A DNA stretch of 64,000 bases from Marinococcus sp. PL1-022 (GTDB lineage Bacteria > Bacillota > Bacilli > Bacillales > Marinococcaceae). The stretch spans positions 759,495 through 823,494 of the forward strand of contig NZ_JAWXCX010000001.1 of the NCBI RefSeq assembly GCF_033845285.1. Reading direction: 5' to 3'. How positions within the stretch are numbered: the first letter of the stretch is position 1; each line of letters starts with the position of its first letter. The position numbers were made by a program, and so were the translations under genes. This document shows positions 7,210 through 14,555 of the stretch, one piece after another. The notes beneath the pieces were generated by a model. That model saw nothing but the letters and a program-made list of their open reading frames with translations. It was not told the origin of the DNA and did not search any database.

Positions 7210-9183
7210 ATGAGCCATACAGAATATTTGGATATGTTTATTGAAGAAAGCCAGGAGCACATTCAGGCGATTAACGTTCATCTGCTGGAGCTGGAAAAGC
7301 AGCCGGAGGATGAAACGATCATTGGGGAAATTTTTCGTTCGGCCCATACCATGAAAGGCATGGCCGGAACGATGGGATATGAGGACTTAACGAATGTCAC
7401 GCACGCTCTCGAAAATGTTCTCGACCAAATGCGTGAAAAAACGAGACTCGCAGATTCGGAAACAATGGATGTACTTCTTGAAGCAGCAGATGTTGCCGAA
7501 GAGATTGTAGAGGATATTGCTTCTGGCGGTGAGGGGAAAAAGGATATACAGGCTATTACGGCCAAGCTGCTTGGCCAAAGTACCAGGTCCGGGGCAGAAG
7601 AGGGGAAAACAAAAGAAATAACCAGCATAGGCATGGACTGGAATGAATACGACCGGACAGTGATCGCCCAGTCCGTGGAAAGTGGTATGCAGGGATATAT
7701 GGTGCAAGTCACCCTTGAGGAAAACGCCATGTTAAAAGCAGCACGTGCCTATATGGTATTTGAAGCTCTTGAAGCAGACGGCCACATTATTAAATCAGTG
7801 CCGGAGGCTTCAGATATTGAAGCGGAACGGTTTGATAATGAATTTACCGCAGCCGTAGTAACGACCGCTGCCAAAGAAGATCTGGTGAACCGCGTGGCTT
7901 CTATTTCGGAAATTAAAACAGTGGCAGCAGAGAAAATTGAAATCCTGGACAGCACAGACAGCGAAGAACGTTTGGAAAAAACACTGTCTCCGGAGACAAA
8001 GGAATCGAGCTCGCCGGAACGCAAACGTGCAGAAACGAACAAAACCATCCGTGTGAATATCGACCGGCTGGATAAATTGATGAACCTGTTTGAAGAGCTG
8101 GTTATCGACCGGGGACGCCTTGAGCGTATAGCCGGGGAAATAAGAAGCAGCGAGCTGACAGAAACCGTCGAAAGAATGTCACGGACCACCGGGAGCCTGC
8201 AGGAAATCATTTTACATATGCGGATGGTGCCGGTGGATCAGGTGTTCAGCCGTTTCCCAAAAATGGTGCGCAGCCTGTCGAGAGATCTTGGTAAAAGAAT
8301 CGAACTTGAAGTCATTGGTGCAGAAACAGAACTTGATCGTTCTATTATTGATGAAATCGGGGATCCGCTTGTCCATCTTATAAGAAATTCAATCGATCAT
8401 GGCATTGAAATGCCCGAAAAGAGAAGGCAGAACGGCAAACCGGAAGAGGGTCACGTCGAGCTGCGCGCTTATCACAGCGGCAATCATGTGTATATTGAAA
8501 TTGAAGATGACGGCGGTGGAATCGATCGTGAACGTGTGCTCCAAAAGGCCGTGGAAAATGGCGTAATAGCTGCTGAAGACGCTGATACGCTGACGGATTA
8601 CGACGTTCATCAATTTATTTTTTCAGCAGGCTTCAGCACCGTTGATGAAGTGACTGACCTGTCTGGACGAGGGGTCGGTCTGGACGTAGTAAAAAATACG
8701 TTTGAAGCACTTGGCGGCGTCATTAGTGTACATTCTGAAAAAGGAAAAGGAACGAGATTCAGTATTCAGCTTCCCCTGACCCTGTCGATTATTGATGTAA
8801 TGCTTGTGGATGTGGGGGAAGAGCATTACGGACTGCCGCTTACTTCTATCGTAGAGACAGCAAGTATTAAGAGCAGCAGCATTTTTTATGTGCATAAACG
8901 GAAAATGATCGATTTTCGCGGAAATGTTATTCCGGTGATGTTTCTGGAGGATGTATTTGAGGTCCCGGTGGAGCGGGAATGGGAACGTGAAAATTATTCT
9001 GTCGTAGTCGTGCATAAAGGAGAAAAGATGGCTGCGCTTGTCGTCGACAGTTTTATTGGCCAGCAGGATGTTGTACTGAAGTCACTTGGCCATTACCTGC
9101 GGGACATACGTGCCATATCAGGAGCGACGATCCTGGGAGATGGTAATGTGGCATTAATTGTAGATACAAACGCTTTATTGTAA
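7210..9183 (+). CDS. cheA: Chemotaxis histidine kinase CheA
   Basis: CheA autophosphorylates in receptor arrays and passes phosphate to CheY/CheB. The 657-residue protein has all five parts: HPt domain 1-105 with phospho-His46 in SAHTMKG; P2 response-regulator docking domain around 145-240; dimerisation helices about 275-335 starting at IRVNIDRLDKLMN; HATPase domain about 340-520 with N box LIRNSIDHGIE, G1 DDGGGI and G2 GRGVGLDVV; and a C-terminal CheW-like domain. ATG 7210 has GCGGAGG at proper spacing; the upstream in-frame GTG at 7180 lacks an SD. Only cheW accompanies it; cheY, cheB, cheC and cheD are not adjacent, unlike the B. subtilis fla/che operon. Confidence 0.97.
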   Translation: MSHTEYLDMFIEESQEHIQAINVHLLELEKQPEDETIIGEIFRSAHTMKGMAGTMGYEDLTNVTHALENVLDQMREKTRLADSETMDVLLEAADVAEEIVEDIASGGEGKKDIQAITAKLLGQSTRSGAEEGKTKEITSIGMDWNEYDRTVIAQSVESGMQGYMVQVTLEENAMLKAARAYMVFEALEADGHIIKSVPEASDIEAERFDNEFTAAVVTTAAKEDLVNRVASISEIKTVAAEKIEILDSTDSEERLEKTLSPETKESSSPERKRAETNKTIRVNIDRLDKLMNLFEELVIDRGRLERIAGEIRSSELTETVERMSRTTGSLQEIILHMRMVPVDQVFSRFPKMVRSLSRDLGKRIELEVIGAETELDRSIIDEIGDPLVHLIRNSIDHGIEMPEKRRQNGKPEEGHVELRAYHSGNHVYIEIEDDGGGIDRERVLQKAVENGVIAAEDADTLTDYDVHQFIFSAGFSTVDEVTDLSGRGVGLDVVKNTFEALGGVISVHSEKGKGTRFSIQLPLTLSIIDVMLVDVGEEHYGLPLTSIVETASIKSSSIFYVHKRKMIDFRGNVIPVMFLEDVFEVPVEREWERENYSVVVVHKGEKMAALVVDSFIGQQDVVLKSLGHYLRDIRAISGATILGDGNVALIVDTNALL

Positions 9184-9199
9184 GGAGGAAGAGATATTT

Positions 9200-9652
9200 A
9201 TGACGGAAGAAAATGCTGTGAAGAAAGTCATTATATTCCGGCTGGCAGCCGAAGAATACGGCGTAGAAGTAAATCACGTCCAGTCGATTGAACGCATGCA
9301 GAATTTCACCCGTATACCTAATGCTGAAAAAAGTATACGCGGCGTCATTAACCTGCGGGGTGTCATTATCCCGATCATAGATCTTCGAAAAAGGCTGTCC
9401 TATGAGGAGGTCCCATACACAGAAGAGACCCGGATTTTAATTTTAGCTCTTGAGGGCAATCATGCTGGTCTTATAGTTGACGCAGCAAACGATGTGATAG
9501 ACGTGTTTGAAAGTGAAATCGGAGCGCCCCCTCAGGCGGCATCGAAAGAAGAACAAATGTATTTAAAAAACATGATCAAGAAAGAAAGCCGTGTATTTAC
9601 TCTTTTAAATGTGCACGCAGTAGCAGAAGCTTTGGAAACGTCGTCTGTTTGA
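9200..9652 (+). CDS. cheW: Chemotaxis coupling protein CheW
   Basis: CheW bridges chemoreceptors and the CheA P5 domain. This 150-residue single-domain protein carries the CheW signature RIPNAEKSIRGVINLRG and IIPIIDLRKRL and the second-barrel segment LIVDAANDVIDV. It starts 16 bases after cheA with SD AAGGAGGAAG and is co-transcribed with it. The final stretch KKESRVFTLLNVHAVAEAL is the usual C-terminal helix. Confidence 0.96.
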   Translation: MTEENAVKKVIIFRLAAEEYGVEVNHVQSIERMQNFTRIPNAEKSIRGVINLRGVIIPIIDLRKRLSYEEVPYTEETRILILALEGNHAGLIVDAANDVIDVFESEIGAPPQAASKEEQMYLKNMIKKESRVFTLLNVHAVAEALETSSV

Positions 9653-9843
9653 TCCTCAGGGCTGTTCTCCTTTATTATAAAAGAAGAAACTCTTTTTCTT
9701 ATGCCTGAAACATACATCAGAGAAAAAGCGGATAGCGTAAATATATTCACAGGACTGTACGCCGCAGATAGAACAAGGTATGATGTTAACAGCGGCGCCA
9801 GACAGCGTGCGTTCGAAATTTTATATAATGGGGACATGCTTCC

Positions 9844-11025
9844 ATGAGTTTACATCAATCGACTGAAGAAAGACAGTATGATATCAATATGATGTTTGTA
9901 TTGTTTTTGTTCGCAGTAGTCAGCTGTTTCTATATTTTTCAGGCTCAGCAGCTCGAACAATACGAAGGCAATTTTATGGTCCAGCAGATTATCTTTTTCG
10001 TGCTGGCTTTTGCCATTATGATGGTCGTTGTACATTTTGATTTTGAGTATTATCTGGTACTGCACTGGTTCTTATATTCTTTTGGACTGGCTCTTTTAGC
10101 AGGGCTGCTGGTCGCACCGTCAAGCATTGCTCCGGTGATTAATGGTGCACAGTCATGGTATGTAATACCGGGGCTTGGACAGTTTCAGCCGGCAGAATTT
10201 ATGAGGATTTTTCTGATTTTGACGCTCAGTGCCATCATTTATAATCACCATACCGAGTACAGTGGAAGCAAAAACATGCGCTCTGATTTCATACTTATAG
10301 GGAAGATGTTTCTGCCGACCCTTCCTGTCGTCCTACTTTTAGCAGTACAGCCGGACATAGGGAGTGTTATGCTCGTAGGAGCTATTTTCGTTTCTCTTTT
10401 GGTGGTCTCGGGTATTTCCTATAAAATATTGGCAGTAGCTATTGGGGGCCCACTTTTAGCAATCCTTGGGTTTGTTATTTCTTTTTTCCAGTTTCCTAAT
10501 TTGATGGAGCGGTTTGTATTTTCCAATATGGATCCTTATCAGGTGAGCAGGATCCAGGGATGGCTGAACCCATTTGAGAATCAGGACGCCGGTTTTCAAA
10601 CAGCAAGAGCATTGACTGCTATCGGCTCCGGAAGATTATTTGGCAATGACGGGGATCAGGTGTACATTCCGGAGGCCCACACGGATTTCATTTTTGCCGT
10701 TATCGGCTCTGTGCACGGTTTTCTGGGCGGTGCTATGGTCATCACTCTTTATTTTGTGCTTCTGTATCAGATTCTTCTGATCAGCATGCGGTCACATAAC
10801 GCTTACGGCAAGTATATCTGTGCAGGCGTGATTGGATTGTTTGCTTTTCAGATATTTCAAAATATCGGGCAAAGCCTTGGCCTTCTCCCGGTTACTGGTT
10901 TTACACTGCCGCTTCTCAGCTATGGAGGAAGCTCGCTTGTCGGAACCATGTTTATTTTAGGCATCGTAATGAGTGTCCGCTATCATTCAAAAAATTACTT
11001 CTTTGCCCACCACAAAAATCAGTAA
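9844..11025 (+). CDS. SEDS-family peptidoglycan glycosyltransferase, RodA-like
   Basis: SEDS proteins polymerise lipid II with a class B PBP partner. The 393-residue protein has about ten membrane segments and the family landmarks APVINGAQSW, QPAEFMRI, the large extracellular loop with HTDFIFAVIGSVHG (catalytic Asp in TDF), and PVTGFTLPLLSYGGSS near the C-terminus. Length equals B. subtilis RodA (393 aa), and the NGAQSW-QPAEFM block is closer to RodA than FtsW, but no mreBCD or pbp gene is adjacent, so an accessory or sporulation role remains possible. It stands alone between the che genes and a terminator. Confidence 0.85.
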   Translation: MSLHQSTEERQYDINMMFVLFLFAVVSCFYIFQAQQLEQYEGNFMVQQIIFFVLAFAIMMVVVHFDFEYYLVLHWFLYSFGLALLAGLLVAPSSIAPVINGAQSWYVIPGLGQFQPAEFMRIFLILTLSAIIYNHHTEYSGSKNMRSDFILIGKMFLPTLPVVLLLAVQPDIGSVMLVGAIFVSLLVVSGISYKILAVAIGGPLLAILGFVISFFQFPNLMERFVFSNMDPYQVSRIQGWLNPFENQDAGFQTARALTAIGSGRLFGNDGDQVYIPEAHTDFIFAVIGSVHGFLGGAMVITLYFVLLYQILLISMRSHNAYGKYICAGVIGLFAFQIFQNIGQSLGLLPVTGFTLPLLSYGGSSLVGTMFILGIVMSVRYHSKNYFFAHHKNQ

Positions 11026-11056
11026 AAGCCAGCCGTAACCCGGCTGGCTTTTGTTT
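11026..11056. terminator. Bidirectional terminator (SEDS gene / YvrJ cassette)
   Basis: AAAGCCAGCC pairs perfectly with GGCTGGCTTT around a 7-base loop, with T-rich sequence on the plus strand and A/T-rich sequence on the other side. It serves both converging units. Confidence 0.88.
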
Positions 11057-11243
11057 ATGGTTTTTTAATATGCACGGAATCCTTTGGTGGTTTGGCTCTT
11101 TTCGAAGATAAGAAAAGCTGTTCGCTCTGCCTTTGCACGGTCCAGATGAGCGTATCCAGTTTGCGTTCCATCCGGTAAACAAGAAAAAAGGCAAGAACGA
11201 CAGCCGCTCCCTGGTCTCCGGCCAGCTGTATCCATTCCTCCAT
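11055..11243 (-). CDS. YvrJ-family small membrane protein
   Basis: A 62-residue protein with one N-terminal hydrophobic segment (AAVVLAFFLVYRME) followed by the KLDTLIWTV motif. This matches the YvrJ family, whose members share a G-x-P/A-hydrophobic-L-x-R-I/M-E-x-K-L-D pattern. The C-terminal 25 residues are basic and extend beyond the usual YvrJ length of about 40-50 residues. AAAGGAGGA lies 7 bases before the ATG. It is last in a minus-strand cassette with DUF1659 and DUF2922 genes. Function is unknown; the segment resembles UviB/BhlA holin-like peptides superficially. Confidence 0.75.
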   Translation of the reverse strand: MEEWIQLAGDQGAAVVLAFFLVYRMERKLDTLIWTVQRQSEQLFLSSKRAKPPKDSVHIKKP

Positions 11244-11266
11244 GAAAAATCCTCCTTTGTGAAGAA

Positions 11267-11291
11267 TCCCTCAGCCTAATGGGCTGAGGGA
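11267..11291 (-). repeat. Perfect hairpin between the DUF2922 and YvrJ genes
   Basis: TCCCTCAGCC pairs with GGCTGAGGGA around a 5-base loop, directly after the DUF2922 stop and before the YvrJ SD. On the minus strand only a weak T stretch follows, so it may be an attenuator or mRNA end-protecting stem rather than a full terminator. Confidence 0.65.
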
Positions 11292-11297
11292 ATCGGG

Positions 11298-11519
11298 TTA
11301 ATTGGTTTCCCAGATAGTGTCTACATTTCGTTCCACGACTCTTGCGTACACTTTTTTAGTGACGATACCGTCGCTTGTGAAAAAGGCTTCCTTAGCAATA
11401 ATGGTGTCCATTAATGCTTCTACCGCCGTTTCATCCACCGGTTCTGCCGGCTCTTCGATAGAAAGGGTAGTAGCTTTGCCGAAATCACTTTCAAAACGCA
11501 GCTGCAGTTGTTTGCTCAT
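11298..11519 (-). CDS. DUF2922-family small protein
   Basis: A 73-residue soluble protein starting MSKQLQLRFESDFGKATTLS. The pattern (short basic start, beta-strand-like L-x-L-x-F, FGK, then VDETAVEALMDTIIAKEAF) is the DUF2922 signature. AGGAGGTGAAG precedes two consecutive ATGs; the second (11519) has 8-base spacing and gives the family N-terminus. It lies between the DUF1659 and YvrJ genes, an arrangement seen repeatedly in Bacillaceae. No function is established. Confidence 0.8.
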   Translation of the reverse strand: MSKQLQLRFESDFGKATTLSIEEPAEPVDETAVEALMDTIIAKEAFFTSDGIVTKKVYARVVERNVDTIWETN

Positions 11520-11555
11520 CATCTTCACCTCCTGTGTCTGAAATTACTGCCGGCT

Positions 11556-11783
11556 TTACAACGACGGAGCCGGGGCCTGCATGTTGTACTCATTGTTGCG
11601 CTGTACACTTTGCACGACGTGAGGCTGGAGAACAGCAATGCCATCCGCAATTTCCTGCAGATCGTCGTCTGAAATCTCAGGATTGATATTGCGGAATGTT
11701 TTTCGTTTGTATTCGCCGCTGCCGTCTTCGCCGGGGCCTAAATAAAACTCAAAAGAAAGATTGGTTTTTGTTAATTGAGCCAT
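11556..11783 (-). CDS. DUF1659-family small protein
   Basis: A 75-residue protein beginning MAQLTKTNLSFEFYLG. The F-E-F/L-x-x-G-x-D-x-x-G...YKRKTFRNINPEISDDDLQEIADGIAVLQ organisation matches DUF1659, a family always found with DUF2922. The very strong SD AAAGGAGGTGA sits 5 bases before ATG 11783, which is preferred to the GTG at 11792 lying inside the SD. It is first in the DUF1659-DUF2922-YvrJ cassette. Function is unknown; the two DUF proteins have similar size and may form a complex (inference). Confidence 0.8.
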   Translation of the reverse strand: MAQLTKTNLSFEFYLGPGEDGSGEYKRKTFRNINPEISDDDLQEIADGIAVLQPHVVQSVQRNNEYNMQAPAPSL

Positions 11784-11906
11784 GTTTCTCACCTCCTTTC
11801 ACCGTATATATTGACGGGCCGAAGCAAAAGGGGGGAGGCAGCTGTGTTTATTTTATGGTGGTTATGGGAATATCACCATGGAATGTTAATCGAAGGAGGA
11901 TTTACA

Positions 11907-12545
11907 ATGAACGTACTGGTAATCGGAGCGAACGGAAAAATTGCACGCCACCTGGTGGAGGAATTGAAGGAAACGGATCACCATGTAACGGCGTTAATTA
12001 GAAAAGAAGAACAATCAGAAGAATTGAAGAGCCTGGGGGCGGACGAAACGATAGTCCGTGATCTGGAAGGAGATATTTCCGATGCTTTTGCCGGTAAAGA
12101 TGCAGCCGTCTTCGCTGCTGGGTCAGGCGGTCACACAGGACCGGATAAGACCACTATTATCGACTTGTGGGGCTCGAGAAAATCGGTAGAAGCCTCCAAG
12201 GCCCACGGAGTGAAACGCTTCATCCAGGTAAGTTCGATGAACACGGATGAACCGGAGAACGGCCCGGAAAAAATGCGCCATTACTTCATTGCTAAACGTG
12301 TAGCTGATGACTACCTTGAAGAAAGCGGTCTTGACTATACTATTGTAAGGCCGGGAATGCTGACAAATGACGATCCAAGCGGCACAGTGGAATTAAAACA
12401 AAAGCTGAATGAAAAGGGTGAAATTCCACGTGCGGATGTGGCAAAGGTGATCGCGGCATCCTTGGATACGCCAGGTACTATCCGCAAAAAGTTTGATCTG
12501 ATCAGCGGCGATCAGGAAATTGTTGCAGCACTTAACGAATTATAA
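11907..12545 (+). CDS. NAD(P)-binding oxidoreductase, atypical SDR, YhfK-like
   Basis: This 212-residue protein is an atypical short-chain dehydrogenase of the NAD(P)H-binding/HSCARG type, close in size to B. subtilis YhfK (214 aa). The N-terminal dinucleotide motif is VIGANGKIARH (GxxGxxxxx), followed by VFAAGSGGH and VSSMNTDEP. The usual YxxxK is represented by YFIAKRVADDYL. The substrate is unknown. ATG 11907 follows GAAGGAGGA at 6-base spacing. A second SD-GTG pair upstream at 11844 is in frame and could add 21 residues. A terminator follows. Confidence 0.85.
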   Translation: MNVLVIGANGKIARHLVEELKETDHHVTALIRKEEQSEELKSLGADETIVRDLEGDISDAFAGKDAAVFAAGSGGHTGPDKTTIIDLWGSRKSVEASKAHGVKRFIQVSSMNTDEPENGPEKMRHYFIAKRVADDYLEESGLDYTIVRPGMLTNDDPSGTVELKQKLNEKGEIPRADVAKVIAASLDTPGTIRKKFDLISGDQEIVAALNEL

Positions 12546-12555
12546 GAAGATAAGC

Positions 12556-12588
12556 AAACAGCCGGCTGTCCAGAGCCGGCTGTTTTTA
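12556..12588 (+). terminator. Terminator after the YhfK-like gene
   Basis: AACAGCCGGCT pairs perfectly with AGCCGGCTGTT around GTCCAG, followed by TTTT. Confidence 0.92.
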
Positions 12589-12614
12589 CATAATGACCGT
12601 AGGAGGAAGCAGCC

Positions 12615-13214
12615 ATGATAAACAGTTCAGGCCCCCGAATTTCCGGAGGCGCCCTATGGTTAAACTTTTTTCTGCTGTTTGCAGTGGGTATTGTTATTAT
12701 TGCTGCTGTGTTTCAGGGGGAGACCCTGATGTACATAAGCGGCTTGTTTCCATTTAATACGGCTGCCGCCGATAGCTTTACCGGAGCCTGTACGGGAATA
12801 GCAGCAGGGTTTTTCGCCTGGGGGGCATACAAAAAGCAGTGGTTTTCTGTGCCGGACAATGCATATACCGATCTCTTAAAAGAACTGATCCGCCGCCGGG
12901 GGAGCTTTTGGGCTGTGACAGCCGGAGCGGCGGTGTCAGAAGAAATACTGTTTCGGGCAGCAGTGCTGGGAACGCTGGTTCTTGTACTTCCGGATATCTT
13001 TGCTTTGTGTGCTGCTTCATTTATTTTCATGCTGGTGCATGTGCCTCAATATGCCGGCCAGCAGCTGATTCATGCATGGATTTTCGCTCTGGGACTGCTG
13101 CTTGGCAGCCTGTTTTTATGGCAGGGAACGCTCTGGGGGGCTGCAGCTGCCCATGCCGGATACAATGCGGTTTCCTTTCTTATTTGGAAACGAAGTGAGG
13201 CCCTTCAGGAATAA
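12615..13214 (+). CDS. CPBP-family intramembrane metalloprotease
   Basis: The 199-residue protein has about six membrane segments and the CPBP (Abi/CAAX protease) motifs: EEILFRAAV around residue 117, FMLVHVPQY with conserved His, and AAHAGYNAVSF near the C-terminus. These Glu and His residues form the predicted metal site within the membrane. Substrates of bacterial CPBP proteases include anti-sigma factors, bacteriocin precursors and prenylated-type peptides; none is identifiable here. TAGGAGGAAG precedes the ATG. It converges with the LCP gene. Confidence 0.88.
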   Translation: MINSSGPRISGGALWLNFFLLFAVGIVIIAAVFQGETLMYISGLFPFNTAAADSFTGACTGIAAGFFAWGAYKKQWFSVPDNAYTDLLKELIRRRGSFWAVTAGAAVSEEILFRAAVLGTLVLVLPDIFALCAASFIFMLVHVPQYAGQQLIHAWIFALGLLLGSLFLWQGTLWGAAAAHAGYNAVSFLIWKRSEALQE

Positions 13215-13234
13215 AAATACTGAACCGGTGGAGG

Positions 13235-14131
13235 TCAGTAGCTTTCGCCTGCCTGATGACGCTCGAGGCGCAGCTGTGCTTTCTCCTGTTCTTCCGAAGG
13301 GACGAGATAATAGCTTATCCCATTCTCTTCAGCGGAAGCTCCCTGAATTTCAGTCGTCTGTATCTGGGCGAGGGCAGGAGTATAGTGATAAGAAAAACTG
13401 CGGATATCCTGAAATGTCATATCCGTGTGGATGTGATCACCGAGGGCGTAAAGCAGTTCTTCCGCTTTCTGAAGTGTAGCCGGACTCTTTGCTTTCTCAA
13501 GCAGCGCTTCGAGCACCTGCTGCTGGCGGGAATTCCTTCCTAAATCACCCCGCGGATCCTGCTTGCGCATACGGACGTAGTACAGGGCCTGATCGCCATT
13601 TAAGTGCAGATCCCCCCTCGTGTAGGTGAAGGGCTCTCCTTCATCTTTGACGAATTCCAAATCGTTTTGAACTGTAACTCCGCCGTAAGCATCAACGACC
13701 TCCTGGAATCCTTCCATATCGGCTTCGACCGTAAAGTCAATGGAGGTGTCGAGAAACTCTTCCGCTGTTTTTTTTAGTAAAGGCATCCCACCATAGCTGT
13801 AAGCGTGATTTATTTTATCCGTGCCTTCTCTTCCTGGAATAGACACCCTGGTGTCTCGCGGAATATTAAAAAGCAGCGTGGATTCATTGCCGGAATGGAC
13901 AGAGATAATCATAATAACATCAGCACGGGAAGCTGTTTCTTCTTTATCTGTACCCGCTATTAGAATAATCTGTGGTCCGGAAACGGTAGTAGGTTCTTCC
14001 GGCGCTGTTTCTGAGGTGATCTTCTCTTTTTGTCCGGCAGTTATAGTGTAATAATAATAAAAGAGGCCGCCGAGAGATAGGAAGCATGTGAGCAGGAAAG
14101 TGATCATAAAAAACAAGTATACGCTCCGCAT
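13235..14131 (-). CDS. LytR-CpsA-Psr (LCP) family cell-wall glycopolymer ligase
   Basis: LCP proteins attach teichoic acids or other glycopolymers from undecaprenyl-PP carriers to peptidoglycan. The 298-residue protein has an N-terminal membrane anchor (residues about 5-28), a short linker and an extracellular LCP domain with IILIAGTDKEE, SRADVIMIISV, LFNIPRDTRVSIPG (conserved Arg-Asp-Thr-Arg), KINHAYSYGG, and RMRKQDPRGDLGRNSRQQQ. All pyrophosphate-binding Arg/Asp positions appear present. A SigD-like -10 lies upstream on the same strand. Which of the TagTUV-type paralogues it represents cannot be said. Confidence 0.93.
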   Translation of the reverse strand: MRSVYLFFMITFLLTCFLSLGGLFYYYYTITAGQKEKITSETAPEEPTTVSGPQIILIAGTDKEETASRADVIMIISVHSGNESTLLFNIPRDTRVSIPGREGTDKINHAYSYGGMPLLKKTAEEFLDTSIDFTVEADMEGFQEVVDAYGGVTVQNDLEFVKDEGEPFTYTRGDLHLNGDQALYYVRMRKQDPRGDLGRNSRQQQVLEALLEKAKSPATLQKAEELLYALGDHIHTDMTFQDIRSFSYHYTPALAQIQTTEIQGASAEENGISYYLVPSEEQEKAQLRLERHQAGESY

Positions 14132-14172
14132 AATTGACCGTCCTATCTGTAAAAGTCAAAATCTCTATCTTT

Positions 14173-14180
14173 ATATCGGC
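14173..14180 (-). promoter_or_regulatory. Possible SigD -10 element upstream of the LCP gene
   Basis: On the minus strand the octamer GCCGATAT is an exact SigD -10, 42 bases upstream of the LCP ATG. The tetramer at the correct N15 position is TGGA rather than TAAA, so the -35 match is poor and the call is tentative. Confidence 0.45.
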
Positions 14181-14221
14181 AGAAAAGGGAAGATGTCCAG
14201 TAGGAAAGCTTGCTCCCTGCG

Positions 14222-14250
14222 TTGACAAAAAGAGAGCGTAACGTTATATT
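14222..14250 (+). promoter_or_regulatory. SigA promoter of the M-box/mgtE transcript
   Basis: TTGACA (14222-14227), 17 bases, TATATT (14245-14250) is a near-consensus SigA promoter. Predicted transcription start is about 14257, just before the M-box aptamer. Confidence 0.9.
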
Positions 14251-14259
14251 CAACGTTAC
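14238..14259. repeat. Palindrome overlapping the mgtE promoter -10 (candidate operator)
   Basis: GTAACGTT (14238-14245) and AACGTTAC (14252-14259) form a perfect 8-bp inverted repeat with a 6-base centre. It covers the -10 hexamer and the predicted start site, a classic repressor position. No cognate regulator is identified. Confidence 0.6.
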
Positions 14260-14269
14260 TGCTAATTAT

Positions 14270-14430
14270 AATCTCGTTAGGTGAGGCTCCTGTGTAGATA
14301 TAGGCTTCTGCCCAAAAATGTCTAAAGACGCCAATGGGTCAACAGAATCCATCGAATTAAGGTGTTTTCTAATGAAGCTGGATAATACATTTTTATGCTA
14401 TGCAGTGCTAAAGCTCGACGAAGGGGAACA
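14270..14430 (+). ncRNA. M-box magnesium riboswitch (ykoK leader) aptamer
   Basis: The segment contains the highly conserved M-box blocks in order: GTTAGGTGAGGCTCCTG, GCTTCTGCCCAAAAATGTC, AAAGACGCCAATGGGTCAAC, AAGGTGTTTTCTAATG, AGCTGGAT and CAGTGCTAAAGCTC. This aptamer binds several Mg2+ ions and terminates transcription when Mg2+ is sufficient. It precedes an intrinsic terminator and mgtE, exactly the expected arrangement. Confidence 0.97.
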
Positions 14431-14461
14431 GAACGGGCATATACGATGACTGGCTGATTAT

Positions 14462-14495
14462 GCACGTCTTCCCAGCGATGGAAGGCGTTTTTTTG
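14462..14495 (+). terminator. Riboswitch expression-platform terminator
   Basis: ACGTCTTCC pairs with GGAAGGCGT (one G-U) and a run of seven T follows at 14489-14495. It lies between the M-box aptamer and mgtE and is the expected Mg2+-dependent terminator. Confidence 0.88.
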
Positions 14496-14555
14496 TTTGA
14501 AATAAGTGTCAGGCGGAAGAAGTGCAGCTGCCTGGCCTGGAGAGGAGGAAAGAGG

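Noticed and set aside
11844-11906. Upstream GTG as the real start of the YhfK-like gene
   Set aside because: The internal ATG has the better SD and gives the family N-terminus; kept only as a finding.
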